The translations under genes were made by a program, and so were the position numbers. DNA of 10,854 nucleotides from an uncultured Coprococcus sp. (GTDB lineage: Bacteria; Bacillota; Clostridia; Lachnospirales; Lachnospiraceae), in the NCBI GenBank assembly GCA_900548315.1, contig URJU01000064.1:1-10854 (forward strand). The letters are read 5' to 3'. A model generated the notes under the pieces. The model ran no database searches. It worked only from the letters and a program-made list of their open reading frames with translations, and was not told where the DNA came from. The first letter of the stretch is position 1; every line of letters begins with the position of its first letter. This document shows, in pieces, positions 1 to 6,100 of this stretch.

Positions 1-46
1 AGATTACTACGCGTCTCGTGGGCTCGGAGATGTGTATAAGAGACAG
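1..46 (+). other. Nextera adapter with index (not genomic)
   Basis: This is sequencing-library sequence, not genome. Positions 28-46 are the 19-bp Tn5 mosaic end used in Nextera tagmentation, 13-27 match the Nextera read-2 adapter part, 5-12 (TACTACGC) are the i7 index, and 1-4 are the end of the P7 primer. The same sequence occurs inverted at the right end with the same index. Genomic sequence starts at 47. Read in frame, the adapter adds the peptide MGSEMCIRDR to the first gene. Confidence 0.98.
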
Positions 47-47
47 G

Positions 48-1646
48 GATAAGGATGGCAATAAGATCGGTGAAAACTGGGCTATAAAGGATGTAGATTT
101 TCTTGCAGACAGGGGTGAAATGATTGCGATCCTTGGACGAAATGGCTCCGGAAAATCAACATTTGCCAGACATTTGAATGGGCTGCTCACACCACATGGG
201 GGATCAATTGTAATAGGTGGAAAGGATCTTGCAAGTACTGATAACCTTATGGCTGTCAGGAGGCAGGTAGGTATGGTATTTCAAAATCCTGATAATCAGA
301 TAGTGGGCAACACTCTGGCTGAGGATATAGGATTTGGTCTTGAGAATCTTGGAATGCCATGCTCTGATATATGGAACAAGATTGATGAAATGCTTGAACT
401 GACAGGACTTACAGCCTATAAATACAGCAGCACATCCAGAATAAGCGGAGGGCAGAAACAGAGGCTGGCGATTGCATCATCCATGGCGATGACACCAGAG
501 TGTTTAGTGCTTGATGAGGCGACATCTATGCTTGACCCACAGGGAGCAAAGGATATGCTAAAGCTTGTTTTGAAATTGAATAAGGATAAGAATATAACCG
601 TCATTATGGTGACTCATAAGATATCTGAGGCACTGTTGGCGGATAGAGTATATATATTGGATGATAGCAGGGTTGTGGCAGAAGGGATCCCTGAAGATGT
701 GCTTTCCGATGTGGAACGACTCAAAACATATGGCCTTGAGATTCCGGTAAGGATGAAAATAGAAACAGGAATACCGGTAGATATCTGCAGCGAGTACAAG
801 AAAAAGCATTTGCAGATAAGTCAGAAAGTGGGGACGACGGCGGATCATGTAAACGACCATGACAGTACACTAAACGATTTGAAGAAATGTATAGTTGAAC
901 TTCAGAAAGTATCATATTCGTATGTAAATGGAAAAGAATCATTTAAGGCACTCTCTGATATAGATTTAAAAATATATGAGGGACAGGTGCTGGCTGTAAT
1001 AGGACAGACCGGTTCGGGAAAGAGCACATTGCTGCAAATGATAAATAAGCTTATTGCCCCACAGAGCGGAAAAGTTTATCTATACGGTACGGATGTGCAG
1101 AGGGTTAGAAATATCAAGGATATCAGGAGACGCATAGGTTATGTGTTCCAGTTTCCGGAATCTCAATTATTTGAGAGTACGGTACTTAAAGATGTCATGT
1201 ATGGACCGATAAATTTCGGTATGTCAAAGGAAGAAGCAGAAATGTCGGCGAGGCATGCCCTTGAACTTGTGGGAGTTCCTGATAGATACACAGATTACTC
1301 TCCGTTTGAACTGTCTGGAGGGTTGAGAAAACGTGTTGCTATTGCCGGAATACTTGCATATGAGCCGGACATATTGATTCTTGATGAACCTGCTTGTGGA
1401 CTTGATGGGGAAAGCAAAGAGCAGTTGTGGGAGCTTATACGAACGCTCAACAGAGAAAAAAATGTGACCATCATACTGGTATCCCACGATATGGAGGATG
1501 TATATGAGATGTCAGAGCGGGTTCTCCTTATGGATCATGGCAAAGTTGTGTATGATGGGGGAACAGAAGACTTCTTTGATGATAGAGAGTTGCTTGAGCG
1601 GTATGGTATAGGGACACCGGATGTTCAAAAACAGATGATCAAATAG
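48..1646 (+). CDS. ecfA: Fused EcfA1-EcfA2 ATPase of an ECF transporter (5' truncated)
   Basis: Tandem ABC ATPase that would power an energy-coupling factor (ECF) importer for vitamins or trace metals, working with the EcfT protein encoded next and with S-components encoded elsewhere. Numbering real residues from 48, domain 1 has Walker A GRNGSGKS (30-37), signature ISGGQ (132-136), Walker B ending LDE (152-157) and switch His 190. Domain 2 has GQTGSGKS (319-326), an altered signature LSGGL (422-426), ILILDE (442-447) and His 480. About 50 charged, low-conservation residues (231-281) link them. EcfA1 and EcfA2 are normally separate proteins of about 280 residues. The linker has no stop, no ATG start with a Shine-Dalgarno sequence, and no sign of a frameshift. 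The contig edge removes roughly 15 N-terminal residues, and the upstream GTG at 18 lies in adapter. The stop codon overlaps the ecfT RBS. The domain order suggests EcfA1 then EcfA2. Confidence 0.9.
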   Translation, partial: DKDGNKIGENWAIKDVDFLADRGEMIAILGRNGSGKSTFARHLNGLLTPHGGSIVIGGKDLASTDNLMAVRRQVGMVFQNPDNQIVGNTLAEDIGFGLENLGMPCSDIWNKIDEMLELTGLTAYKYSSTSRISGGQKQRLAIASSMAMTPECLVLDEATSMLDPQGAKDMLKLVLKLNKDKNITVIMVTHKISEALLADRVYILDDSRVVAEGIPEDVLSDVERLKTYGLEIPVRMKIETGIPVDICSEYKKKHLQISQKVGTTADHVNDHDSTLNDLKKCIVELQKVSYSYVNGKESFKALSDIDLKIYEGQVLAVIGQTGSGKSTLLQMINKLIAPQSGKVYLYGTDVQRVRNIKDIRRRIGYVFQFPESQLFESTVLKDVMYGPINFGMSKEEAEMSARHALELVGVPDRYTDYSPFELSGGLRKRVAIAGILAYEPDILILDEPACGLDGESKEQLWELIRTLNREKNVTIILVSHDMEDVYEMSERVLLMDHGKVVYDGGTEDFFDDRELLERYGIGTPDVQKQMIK

Positions 1647-1656
1647 GAGATTTAGG

Positions 1657-2457
1657 ATGATTCGAGATGTTACAATAGGACAATATTACAGCGGAGATTC
1701 TGTGGTTCATAAAATGGATCCGAGAACCAAGCTTGCAATTACATTTGTATACGCTATATCACTTTTCCTCTGCAAAGATTGGATAATGATATTGGCTGCA
1801 ACAATATTTCTATGTACATATGTAGCTGTAAGCAGGGTTCCAATCACATATATATGCAAAGGCCTCAAGGTTATATGGATGTTTATTCTCTTTACGGCAA
1901 TATTCAGTGTGTTCAATGGTGATGGAAATGTGATCTGGAGTTGGCACAAGCTGCGTATCACAGATGCCAGTGTTATGACTACTGTGCTTGTGGTTGTGAG
2001 ATTGGTTTATCTTATAATAGGTTCATCAGTCATGACATATACCACAAGACCAATGAATCTGGCAAATGGTCTTGAGAGCAGCCTCGGATTTCTGAAGAAA
2101 GTAAAAGTTCCTGTGGCGGAGATGGCTATGATGCTCATGATCGCACTGCGGTTTATTCCAATCTTTATGGAAGAACTGGACAAGATAATGAAGGCACAGC
2201 TTTCCAGAGGTGCGGATTTTGAGAGTGGAAATATTTTCAAAAGGATAAAGAGTTATGTGCCGGTATTTGTACCGCTCTTTGTGTCAGCGATAAGAAGGGC
2301 TACAGATCTGGCTCAGGCTATGGATGCCAGATGCTTTGACGGCAGTGAGGGCAGGAGTCGTATGAATCCGTTAAAATACAGTGGAACAGACTATGTAAGT
2401 TATGCTATAGTGTTGGTGTATCTGGGATGCATGATAGTATATAGGTGTGTGATGTAA
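1657..2457 (+). CDS. ecfT: ECF transporter transmembrane protein EcfT
   Basis: Integral membrane scaffold that couples the two ECF ATPase domains to exchangeable substrate-binding S-components. The 266-residue length is normal. Hydrophobic segments lie near residues 26-57, 70-86, 105-127 and 245-262. The cytoplasmic coupling helices carry the two short Arg motifs, here SRG (183-185, in QLSRGADF) and ARC (224-226, in AMDARCFD), where ARG-like triplets are usual. The start is ATG 1657, with AGGAGA at 1645-1650 overlapping the stop of the ATPase gene, so the two are translationally close and surely co-transcribed. No S-component is present in the window, consistent with a shared group II ECF module. 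Product assignment is firm; substrate is unknown. Confidence 0.95.
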   Translation: MIRDVTIGQYYSGDSVVHKMDPRTKLAITFVYAISLFLCKDWIMILAATIFLCTYVAVSRVPITYICKGLKVIWMFILFTAIFSVFNGDGNVIWSWHKLRITDASVMTTVLVVVRLVYLIIGSSVMTYTTRPMNLANGLESSLGFLKKVKVPVAEMAMMLMIALRFIPIFMEELDKIMKAQLSRGADFESGNIFKRIKSYVPVFVPLFVSAIRRATDLAQAMDARCFDGSEGRSRMNPLKYSGTDYVSYAIVLVYLGCMIVYRCVM

Positions 2458-2485
2458 AAAATACCGCGGATATTATTTCGTGATA

Positions 2486-2500
2486 CCTGAATGATTCGGG
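2486..2500 (+). other. Small hairpin between ecfT and truA
   Basis: The sequence CCTGAATGATTCGGG can form a 6-bp stem, including one G-T pair, with a 3-base loop. No T-run follows, so it is not a convincing terminator. The 135-base gap from 2458 to 2592 otherwise shows only a TTGACT box at 2526-2531 without a good -10 partner. truA is probably read as part of the ecf operon. Confidence 0.3.
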
Positions 2501-2592
2501 ATTAAGATCTGCACTGCATATAGAATTGACTGAGAATGTATTAGTGGCAGAGTAATTTTGATACATTGATAAGTATAGAAAAGGATATGGAT

Positions 2593-3330
2593 ATGAAAAG
2601 AGTAAAATTAATCGTTGCCTACGATGGAACAAATTATTGCGGATGGCAGGTCCAGATAAATGGAATAACGGTTGAGGAAGTTTTGAACAAGACTCTCAGC
2701 GAACTTTGCAATGAGGATATAAAGGTGATAGGAGCCAGCAGAACGGATTCAGGGGTACATGCATTGGGAAATGTGGCGGTATTTGACACAGAGTCAGGGA
2801 TACCCGGAGAAAAGTTTTCATTTGCGCTTAATCAGCGGCTCCCGGAAGATATAAGGATACAGGAGTCCTGCCAGGTTGCGGACGACTTTCATCCGAGATA
2901 CTGCGATACCGTTAAGACGTATGAATACAAGATACTAAACAGAAGATTTGATGTGCCAACAGAGCGTCTTTACTCGACATTTGTCTATTATCCGCTTGAT
3001 ATAGATAAGATGAAACGAGCCGCGGCTGTTCTGGTAGGAGAGCACGATTTCAAGAGCTTCTGTTCAACAAGATCGCAGGTAGAGAATACAGTCCGTACAA
3101 TAACAGATATAACCATAGATAAAGTTGGTGATATGATACATATAAGGATAAGTGGAAATGGTTTCCTGTACAATATGGTCCGTATCATAGTGGGAACTTT
3201 GATGAAAATAGGTCTTGGAATCTGGCCAGAGGACTGTATGGAGTCAATACTTGCGGCGAAGGATAGGACGAAAGCAGGGCCGAAAGCCGAAGCAAAAGGG
3301 CTTACTCTTGTGGAGATAAAATATCTGTAA
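2593..3330 (+). CDS. truA: tRNA pseudouridine(38-40) synthase TruA
   Basis: Cytoplasmic enzyme that isomerises uridines 38-40 in the tRNA anticodon arm to pseudouridine. With the start used here it is 245 residues, the usual length. The N-terminus reads KLIVAYDGTNYCGWQ. The catalytic Asp is D52 in ASRTDSGVHALGN, and the C-terminal half has DFKSFCSTRSQVENTVRTI and NGFLYNMVRIIVGTL, both typical of the family. I chose ATG 2593 because AAAGGA (2580-2585) sits 7 bases upstream and the protein then begins right at the conserved strand. ATG 2587 and TTG 2566 are in frame but badly placed. truA after ecfT is the usual clostridial order, normally continuing into rplM; here another gene intervenes. Confidence 0.96.
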   Translation: MKRVKLIVAYDGTNYCGWQVQINGITVEEVLNKTLSELCNEDIKVIGASRTDSGVHALGNVAVFDTESGIPGEKFSFALNQRLPEDIRIQESCQVADDFHPRYCDTVKTYEYKILNRRFDVPTERLYSTFVYYPLDIDKMKRAAAVLVGEHDFKSFCSTRSQVENTVRTITDITIDKVGDMIHIRISGNGFLYNMVRIIVGTLMKIGLGIWPEDCMESILAAKDRTKAGPKAEAKGLTLVEIKYL

Positions 3331-3453
3331 ACGTAAACGGCTGCAGACGCATAATATCTGCCGGGATAAGATAAAATTGCTGATAATGTGTTGGCAGTTC
3401 ACAAAACAGCGTGGTTATATTCTGTATATTATAACTTGGAAAAGTGGACTTGG

Positions 3454-3459
3454 TATAAT
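3454..3459 (+). promoter_or_regulatory. Candidate upstream extended -10 promoter
   Basis: TATAAT preceded by TG one base away (3451-3459, TGGTATAAT) fits an extended -10 element. There is no clear -35 at 17 bases. A second weaker pair, TTGGCA (3391-3396) and TTATAT (3415-3420) with 18-base spacing, lies just upstream. Transcripts from either would run into the inverted repeat at 3556-3669. Confidence 0.4.
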
Positions 3460-3474
3460 CTAGAAATAAGAATG

Positions 3475-3551
3475 AAAAGTGAAAAACATCTAGCAAAACA
3501 GTGAAAAATAAATGAAAAACATTGTCTGAAATGCACAAAAAATAATGAAAA
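3475..3551. promoter_or_regulatory. Phased A-tracts (predicted curved DNA)
   Basis: Eight runs of 3-6 A lie at 3475-3478, 3482-3486, 3495-3498, 3504-3508, 3515-3519, 3529-3531, 3537-3542 and 3548-3551. Centre-to-centre spacing averages about 10.4 bases, the DNA helical repeat, which is the layout of intrinsically bent DNA. The array ends about 14 bases before an extended -10 box, where an UP-element or bend would help RNA polymerase. Several tracts share the word TGAAAA. Confidence 0.55.
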
Positions 3552-3554
3552 TAA

Positions 3555-3675
3555 GAGCCAATCATGTTATAATTACATTGAAATGCTGCTACATGACGGA
3601 TATGTCAGGAATTGTTTCGAAGTGTTCGGAATATTTCAAGGTGTTTCAATGAAGATAACATGATTGGCTTTTTTT
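3555..3675 (+). terminator. Long-loop inverted repeat with U-tract (terminator-like)
   Basis: Left arm 3556-3570 and right arm 3655-3669 are an exact 15-bp inverted repeat, and G-T plus A-T pairs at 3553-3555/3670-3672 can extend it. Seven T follow (3669-3675), as in an intrinsic terminator, but the loop is 84 bases. RNA arriving from truA could form the hairpin and stop. RNA started at the promoter within the left arm could not. The arms could instead be two copies of a DNA operator. Within the loop an imperfect repeat TTTCGAAGTGTT / TTTCAAGGTGTT occurs at 3615 and 3634. Confidence 0.5.
3565..3573 (+). promoter_or_regulatory. Extended -10 promoter of the alcohol dehydrogenase gene
   Basis: TGTTATAAT is a perfect extended -10 element (TGnTATAAT). 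The -35 region at 17 bases (around 3545-3550) is poor, but A-tracts precede it. Transcription would start near 3580, leaving a leader of about 120 bases. The box lies inside the left arm of a long inverted repeat, so the resulting transcript would lack that arm. Confidence 0.6.
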
Positions 3676-3699
3676 ATTTTGATTTTAGGAGGGCAAACG

Positions 3700-4917
3700 A
3701 TGGCAAGATTTACATTACCAAGAGATTTATATCACGGAAAAGGTGCTTTGGAGGCACTCAAGACATTCAAGGGTAAGAGAGCAATGGTCTGTGTCGGAGG
3801 CGGATCTATGAAGAGATTTGGATTCCTTGACAGGGCGGTTCAGTACCTTGAGGAAGCAGGAATGGAAGTTAAATTATTTGAGGGAATCGAGCCGGATCCT
3901 TCGGTAGAGACGGTTATGAAGGGAGCTGCAGCTATGCTTGAGTTTGAACCTGACTGGATAGTTGCCATCGGCGGCGGTTCACCTATAGATGCAGCAAAGG
4001 CGATGTGGATAAAGTATGAATATCCAGATGCTACATTTGAGGATATGTGTAAGGTATTTGGAATCCCTGAACTTAGAAAGAAGGCTCATTTCTGTGCTAT
4101 TTCTTCAACATCAGGAACTGCAACAGAGGTTACAGCGTTCTCGATCATCACAGATTACGAGAAGGGAATCAAGTATCCTATTGCAGATTTCGAGATTACA
4201 CCTGATGTTGCGATCGTAGATCCTGAGCTGGCAGAGACCATGCCTCAGAAGCTGGTTGCTCACACAGGTATGGATGCCATGACACATGCAATTGAGGCTT
4301 ATGTATCGACAGCAAACTGCGATTTCACAGATCCACTGGCACTTCATGCCATCAAGATGATCCAGAATGATCTGGTTGGATCATATAACGGAGACATGGA
4401 GAAGCGTGACGCAATGCACAATGCGCAGTGCCTTGCAGGCATGGCATTTTCAAATGCACTGCTTGGAATCGTACATTCAATGGCACACAAGACAGGAGCA
4501 GCATTTGCTGACTATGGTGCACATATCATCCACGGAGCAGCAAATGCGATGTATCTCCCGAAGGTTATCGCTTTCAATGCAAAGGATGAGACAGCAAAGA
4601 TTCGTTACGGCGAGATAGCAGACTTCATGGGCCTTGGCGGAGAGACACTCGACGAGAAGGTAGCTCTTCTCATAGCATACCTGCGAAAGATGAATGATGA
4701 GCTGAACATACCTCACTGTATCAAGAATTACGGATCTGACAGCTATCCATGTGAGCAGGGCTTTGTTCCGGAGGACGTATTCCTTGAGAGACTTCCTGAG
4801 ATCGCTGCAAATGCGATACTTGATGCATGTACAGGATCGAACCCAAGACAGCCAAGCCAGGAGGAGATGGAGAAATTGCTGAAGTGCTGTTACTATGATA
4901 CAGAGGTGGATTTCTAA
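3700..4917 (+). CDS. Iron-containing alcohol dehydrogenase
   Basis: Cytoplasmic group III alcohol dehydrogenase that would interconvert aldehydes and alcohols with NAD(P)H, probably to dispose of fermentation electrons. It has 405 residues, normal for the family. GGGSPID (91-97) binds the nucleotide, and SSTSGTATEVT (135-145) is the conserved central motif. Metal ligands are D192 and H196 in GMDAMTHAIEAY, H259 in HSMAHKTG, and H278 in HGAANA. The last two are 19 residues apart rather than the 14 I recall for FucO, because of a short insertion that also contains H275. The C-terminus (ACTGSNPRQP) resembles the AdhE alcohol dehydrogenase domain. Start ATG 3700 has AGGAGGG at 3687-3693; the in-frame TTG at 3664 lies inside the inverted repeat. 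Lysine is almost always AAG, as in the ribosomal genes, which suggests high expression. It forms its own transcription unit. The exact substrate cannot be told. Confidence 0.93.
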   Translation: MARFTLPRDLYHGKGALEALKTFKGKRAMVCVGGGSMKRFGFLDRAVQYLEEAGMEVKLFEGIEPDPSVETVMKGAAAMLEFEPDWIVAIGGGSPIDAAKAMWIKYEYPDATFEDMCKVFGIPELRKKAHFCAISSTSGTATEVTAFSIITDYEKGIKYPIADFEITPDVAIVDPELAETMPQKLVAHTGMDAMTHAIEAYVSTANCDFTDPLALHAIKMIQNDLVGSYNGDMEKRDAMHNAQCLAGMAFSNALLGIVHSMAHKTGAAFADYGAHIIHGAANAMYLPKVIAFNAKDETAKIRYGEIADFMGLGGETLDEKVALLIAYLRKMNDELNIPHCIKNYGSDSYPCEQGFVPEDVFLERLPEIAANAILDACTGSNPRQPSQEEMEKLLKCCYYDTEVDF

Positions 4918-4961
4918 ATAAAAGATAGTATTTACAGACAAAAGAATGAATGATAATATGG

Positions 4962-4996
4962 TATCCGGCGGTGCACATGTATCGCCGGATATTTTT
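4962..4996 (+). terminator. Intrinsic terminator of the alcohol dehydrogenase gene
   Basis: Perfect 9-bp stem TATCCGGCG (4962-4970) / CGCCGGATA (4983-4991) with a 12-base loop, followed by TTTTT (4992-4996). It is placed 45 bases after the stop codon and separates this gene from the ribosomal protein operon. Confidence 0.93.
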
Positions 4997-5010
4997 GTTG
5001 GAAAAAATAG

Positions 5011-5034
5011 TTGACAACAAAATGTAATTATAAT
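5011..5034 (+). promoter_or_regulatory. Candidate rplM-rpsI promoter region
   Basis: A perfect TTGACA (5011-5016) and a perfect TATAAT (5029-5034) are only 12 bases apart, too close to act as one sigma-A promoter. TTGACA may pair with a weak TGTACT (5034-5039) at 17 bases, or TATAAT may act with a weak -35. Either way transcription likely starts near 5040-5046. The leader of roughly 110 bases before rplM shows no strong hairpin that I could find; an L13-type autoregulatory leader cannot be confirmed by eye. Confidence 0.45.
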
Positions 5035-5151
5035 GTACTTGCAAAGTATGCGAAGTTTATAAGTGTGTTTCGAACCAATGCCCCGGTAAGAAATGTGCTG
5101 AATATACATTAGTAAAGAAGATTATAAAAGAATAATTTAGGAGGTACCACG

Positions 5152-5586
5152 ATGAAGAGCTTTATGGCAAGCCCATCAACAATAGAGAGAAAGTGGTATG
5201 TAGTTGACGCTACAGGACATACTTTAGGTCGTCTTGCATCAGAGATCGCAAGCATTTTAAGAGGAAAGAACAAGCCAACATATACACCACACATTGACAC
5301 AGGTGATTATGTAATAGTAGTAAACGCTGACAAGATCCAGGTAACTGGTAAGAAGTTAGATCAGAAGGTATACTACAACCACTCAGATTATGTAGGTGGT
5401 ATGAAAGAGACAACTCTTCGTGAGAAGATGGCTAAGAAGCCAGAGGATGTTATCTACCTTGCAGTTAAGGGAATGCTTCCAAAGGGACCACTTGGCAGAG
5501 AGATGATCACAAAGCTTCATGTATACGCTGGTGCAGATCACAAGCATCAGGCACAGAAGCCAGAAGTATTAGAGATTAAGTACTAA
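5152..5586 (+). CDS. rplM: 50S ribosomal protein L13
   Basis: Early-assembling protein of the large ribosomal subunit that binds 23S rRNA. The 144-residue length is standard. Recognised segments are RKWYVVDATGHTLGRLASEIA (split here as residues 13-33), the basic stretch LRGKNKPTYTPHIDTGDYVIVVNA, and the C-terminal MLPKGPLGREMITKLHVYAG. Start ATG 5152 has a perfect AGGAGG at 5139-5144, 7 bases away; the start MKSFMA matches the clostridial form. Lysines are nearly all AAG, a sign of strong codon bias. It is co-transcribed with rpsI, 17 bases downstream. In related genomes this pair usually follows truA directly. Confidence 0.98.
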   Translation: MKSFMASPSTIERKWYVVDATGHTLGRLASEIASILRGKNKPTYTPHIDTGDYVIVVNADKIQVTGKKLDQKVYYNHSDYVGGMKETTLREKMAKKPEDVIYLAVKGMLPKGPLGREMITKLHVYAGADHKHQAQKPEVLEIKY

Positions 5587-5603
5587 GAAGGAGGAGATAA
5601 CAG

Positions 5604-5999
5604 ATGGCTAAGACAACAAAGTTCTATGGAACAGGAAGAAGAAAAAGCAGTATCGCCAGAGTTTACATCACTCCAGGTACTGGTAAGATCGTTATAAACA
5701 AGAAGGATATGGATGAGTACTTTGGTCTTGATACACTCAAGGTTATCGTAAAGCAGCCACTCGTTGCTACAGGCACAGAGGGTAAGTACGATGTACTCGT
5801 TAACGTATGTGGTGGTGGTTTCACAGGTCAGGCTGGAGCTATCAGACATGGTATTTCAAGAGCACTCCTTGAGGTTGATGCTGAGTACAGACCAATCCTT
5901 AAGAAGGCTGGATACCTTACAAGAGATCCAAGAATGAAGGAGAGAAAGAAGTACGGTCTCAAAGCCGCTCGTCGTGCTCCACAGTTCTCAAAGAGATAA
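5604..5999 (+). CDS. rpsI: 30S ribosomal protein S9
   Basis: Small-subunit ribosomal protein whose C-terminal tail reaches the P-site tRNA. At 131 residues it has the usual size. It begins with FYGTGRRKSSIARVYITPG, has GGGFTGQAGAIRHGISRALL in the middle, and ends in the invariant basic tail KAARRAPQFSKR. ATG 5604 is preceded by AAGGAGGAG (5588-5596), immediately after the rplM stop. The operon ends at the strong terminator 6021-6062. Confidence 0.98.
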   Translation: MAKTTKFYGTGRRKSSIARVYITPGTGKIVINKKDMDEYFGLDTLKVIVKQPLVATGTEGKYDVLVNVCGGGFTGQAGAIRHGISRALLEVDAEYRPILKKAGYLTRDPRMKERKKYGLKAARRAPQFSKR

Positions 6000-6020
6000 T
6001 TGTATCATTTCAGATATATC

Positions 6021-6062
6021 AAGAACCCACAGAAGTCCAACACTTTTGTGGGTTCTTTTTTT
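6021..6062 (+). terminator. Intrinsic terminator of the rplM-rpsI operon
   Basis: Stem AAGAACCCACA (6021-6031) / TGTGGGTTCTT (6047-6057) is perfect over 11 bp and can continue inward through AAGT/ACTT. T continues from 6056 to 6062. It lies 21 bases after the rpsI stop codon. Confidence 0.96.
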
Positions 6063-6100
6063 CAGAACTTTTGACGTTCAGATTAGGAGGAACAAAAGAT

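Noticed and set aside
18..47. GTG start at 18 for the ATPase gene (MGSEMCIRDR)
   Set aside because: These codons are adapter sequence; the real start lies beyond the contig.
2566..2592. TTG 2566 or ATG 2587 as truA start
   Set aside because: The Shine-Dalgarno AAAGGA at 2580-2585 fits ATG 2593, and that gives the normal TruA N-terminus.
3664..3699. TTG 3664 as dehydrogenase start
   Set aside because: It lies in the inverted repeat and T-run, before the perfect RBS serving ATG 3700.
4477..5109. 210-residue minus-strand ORF opposite the dehydrogenase gene
   Set aside because: It is a shadow of a well-supported gene, crosses its terminator, and has no RBS or recognisable domain.
5035..5151. 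L13-type autoregulatory leader RNA
   Set aside because: Only weak 4-5 bp pairings could be found by eye; a covariance-model search would be needed to claim it.
6071..6100. TTG 6071 as CDF transporter start
   Set aside because: It precedes the AGGAGG used by ATG 6101, and the extra residues do not look like the family.
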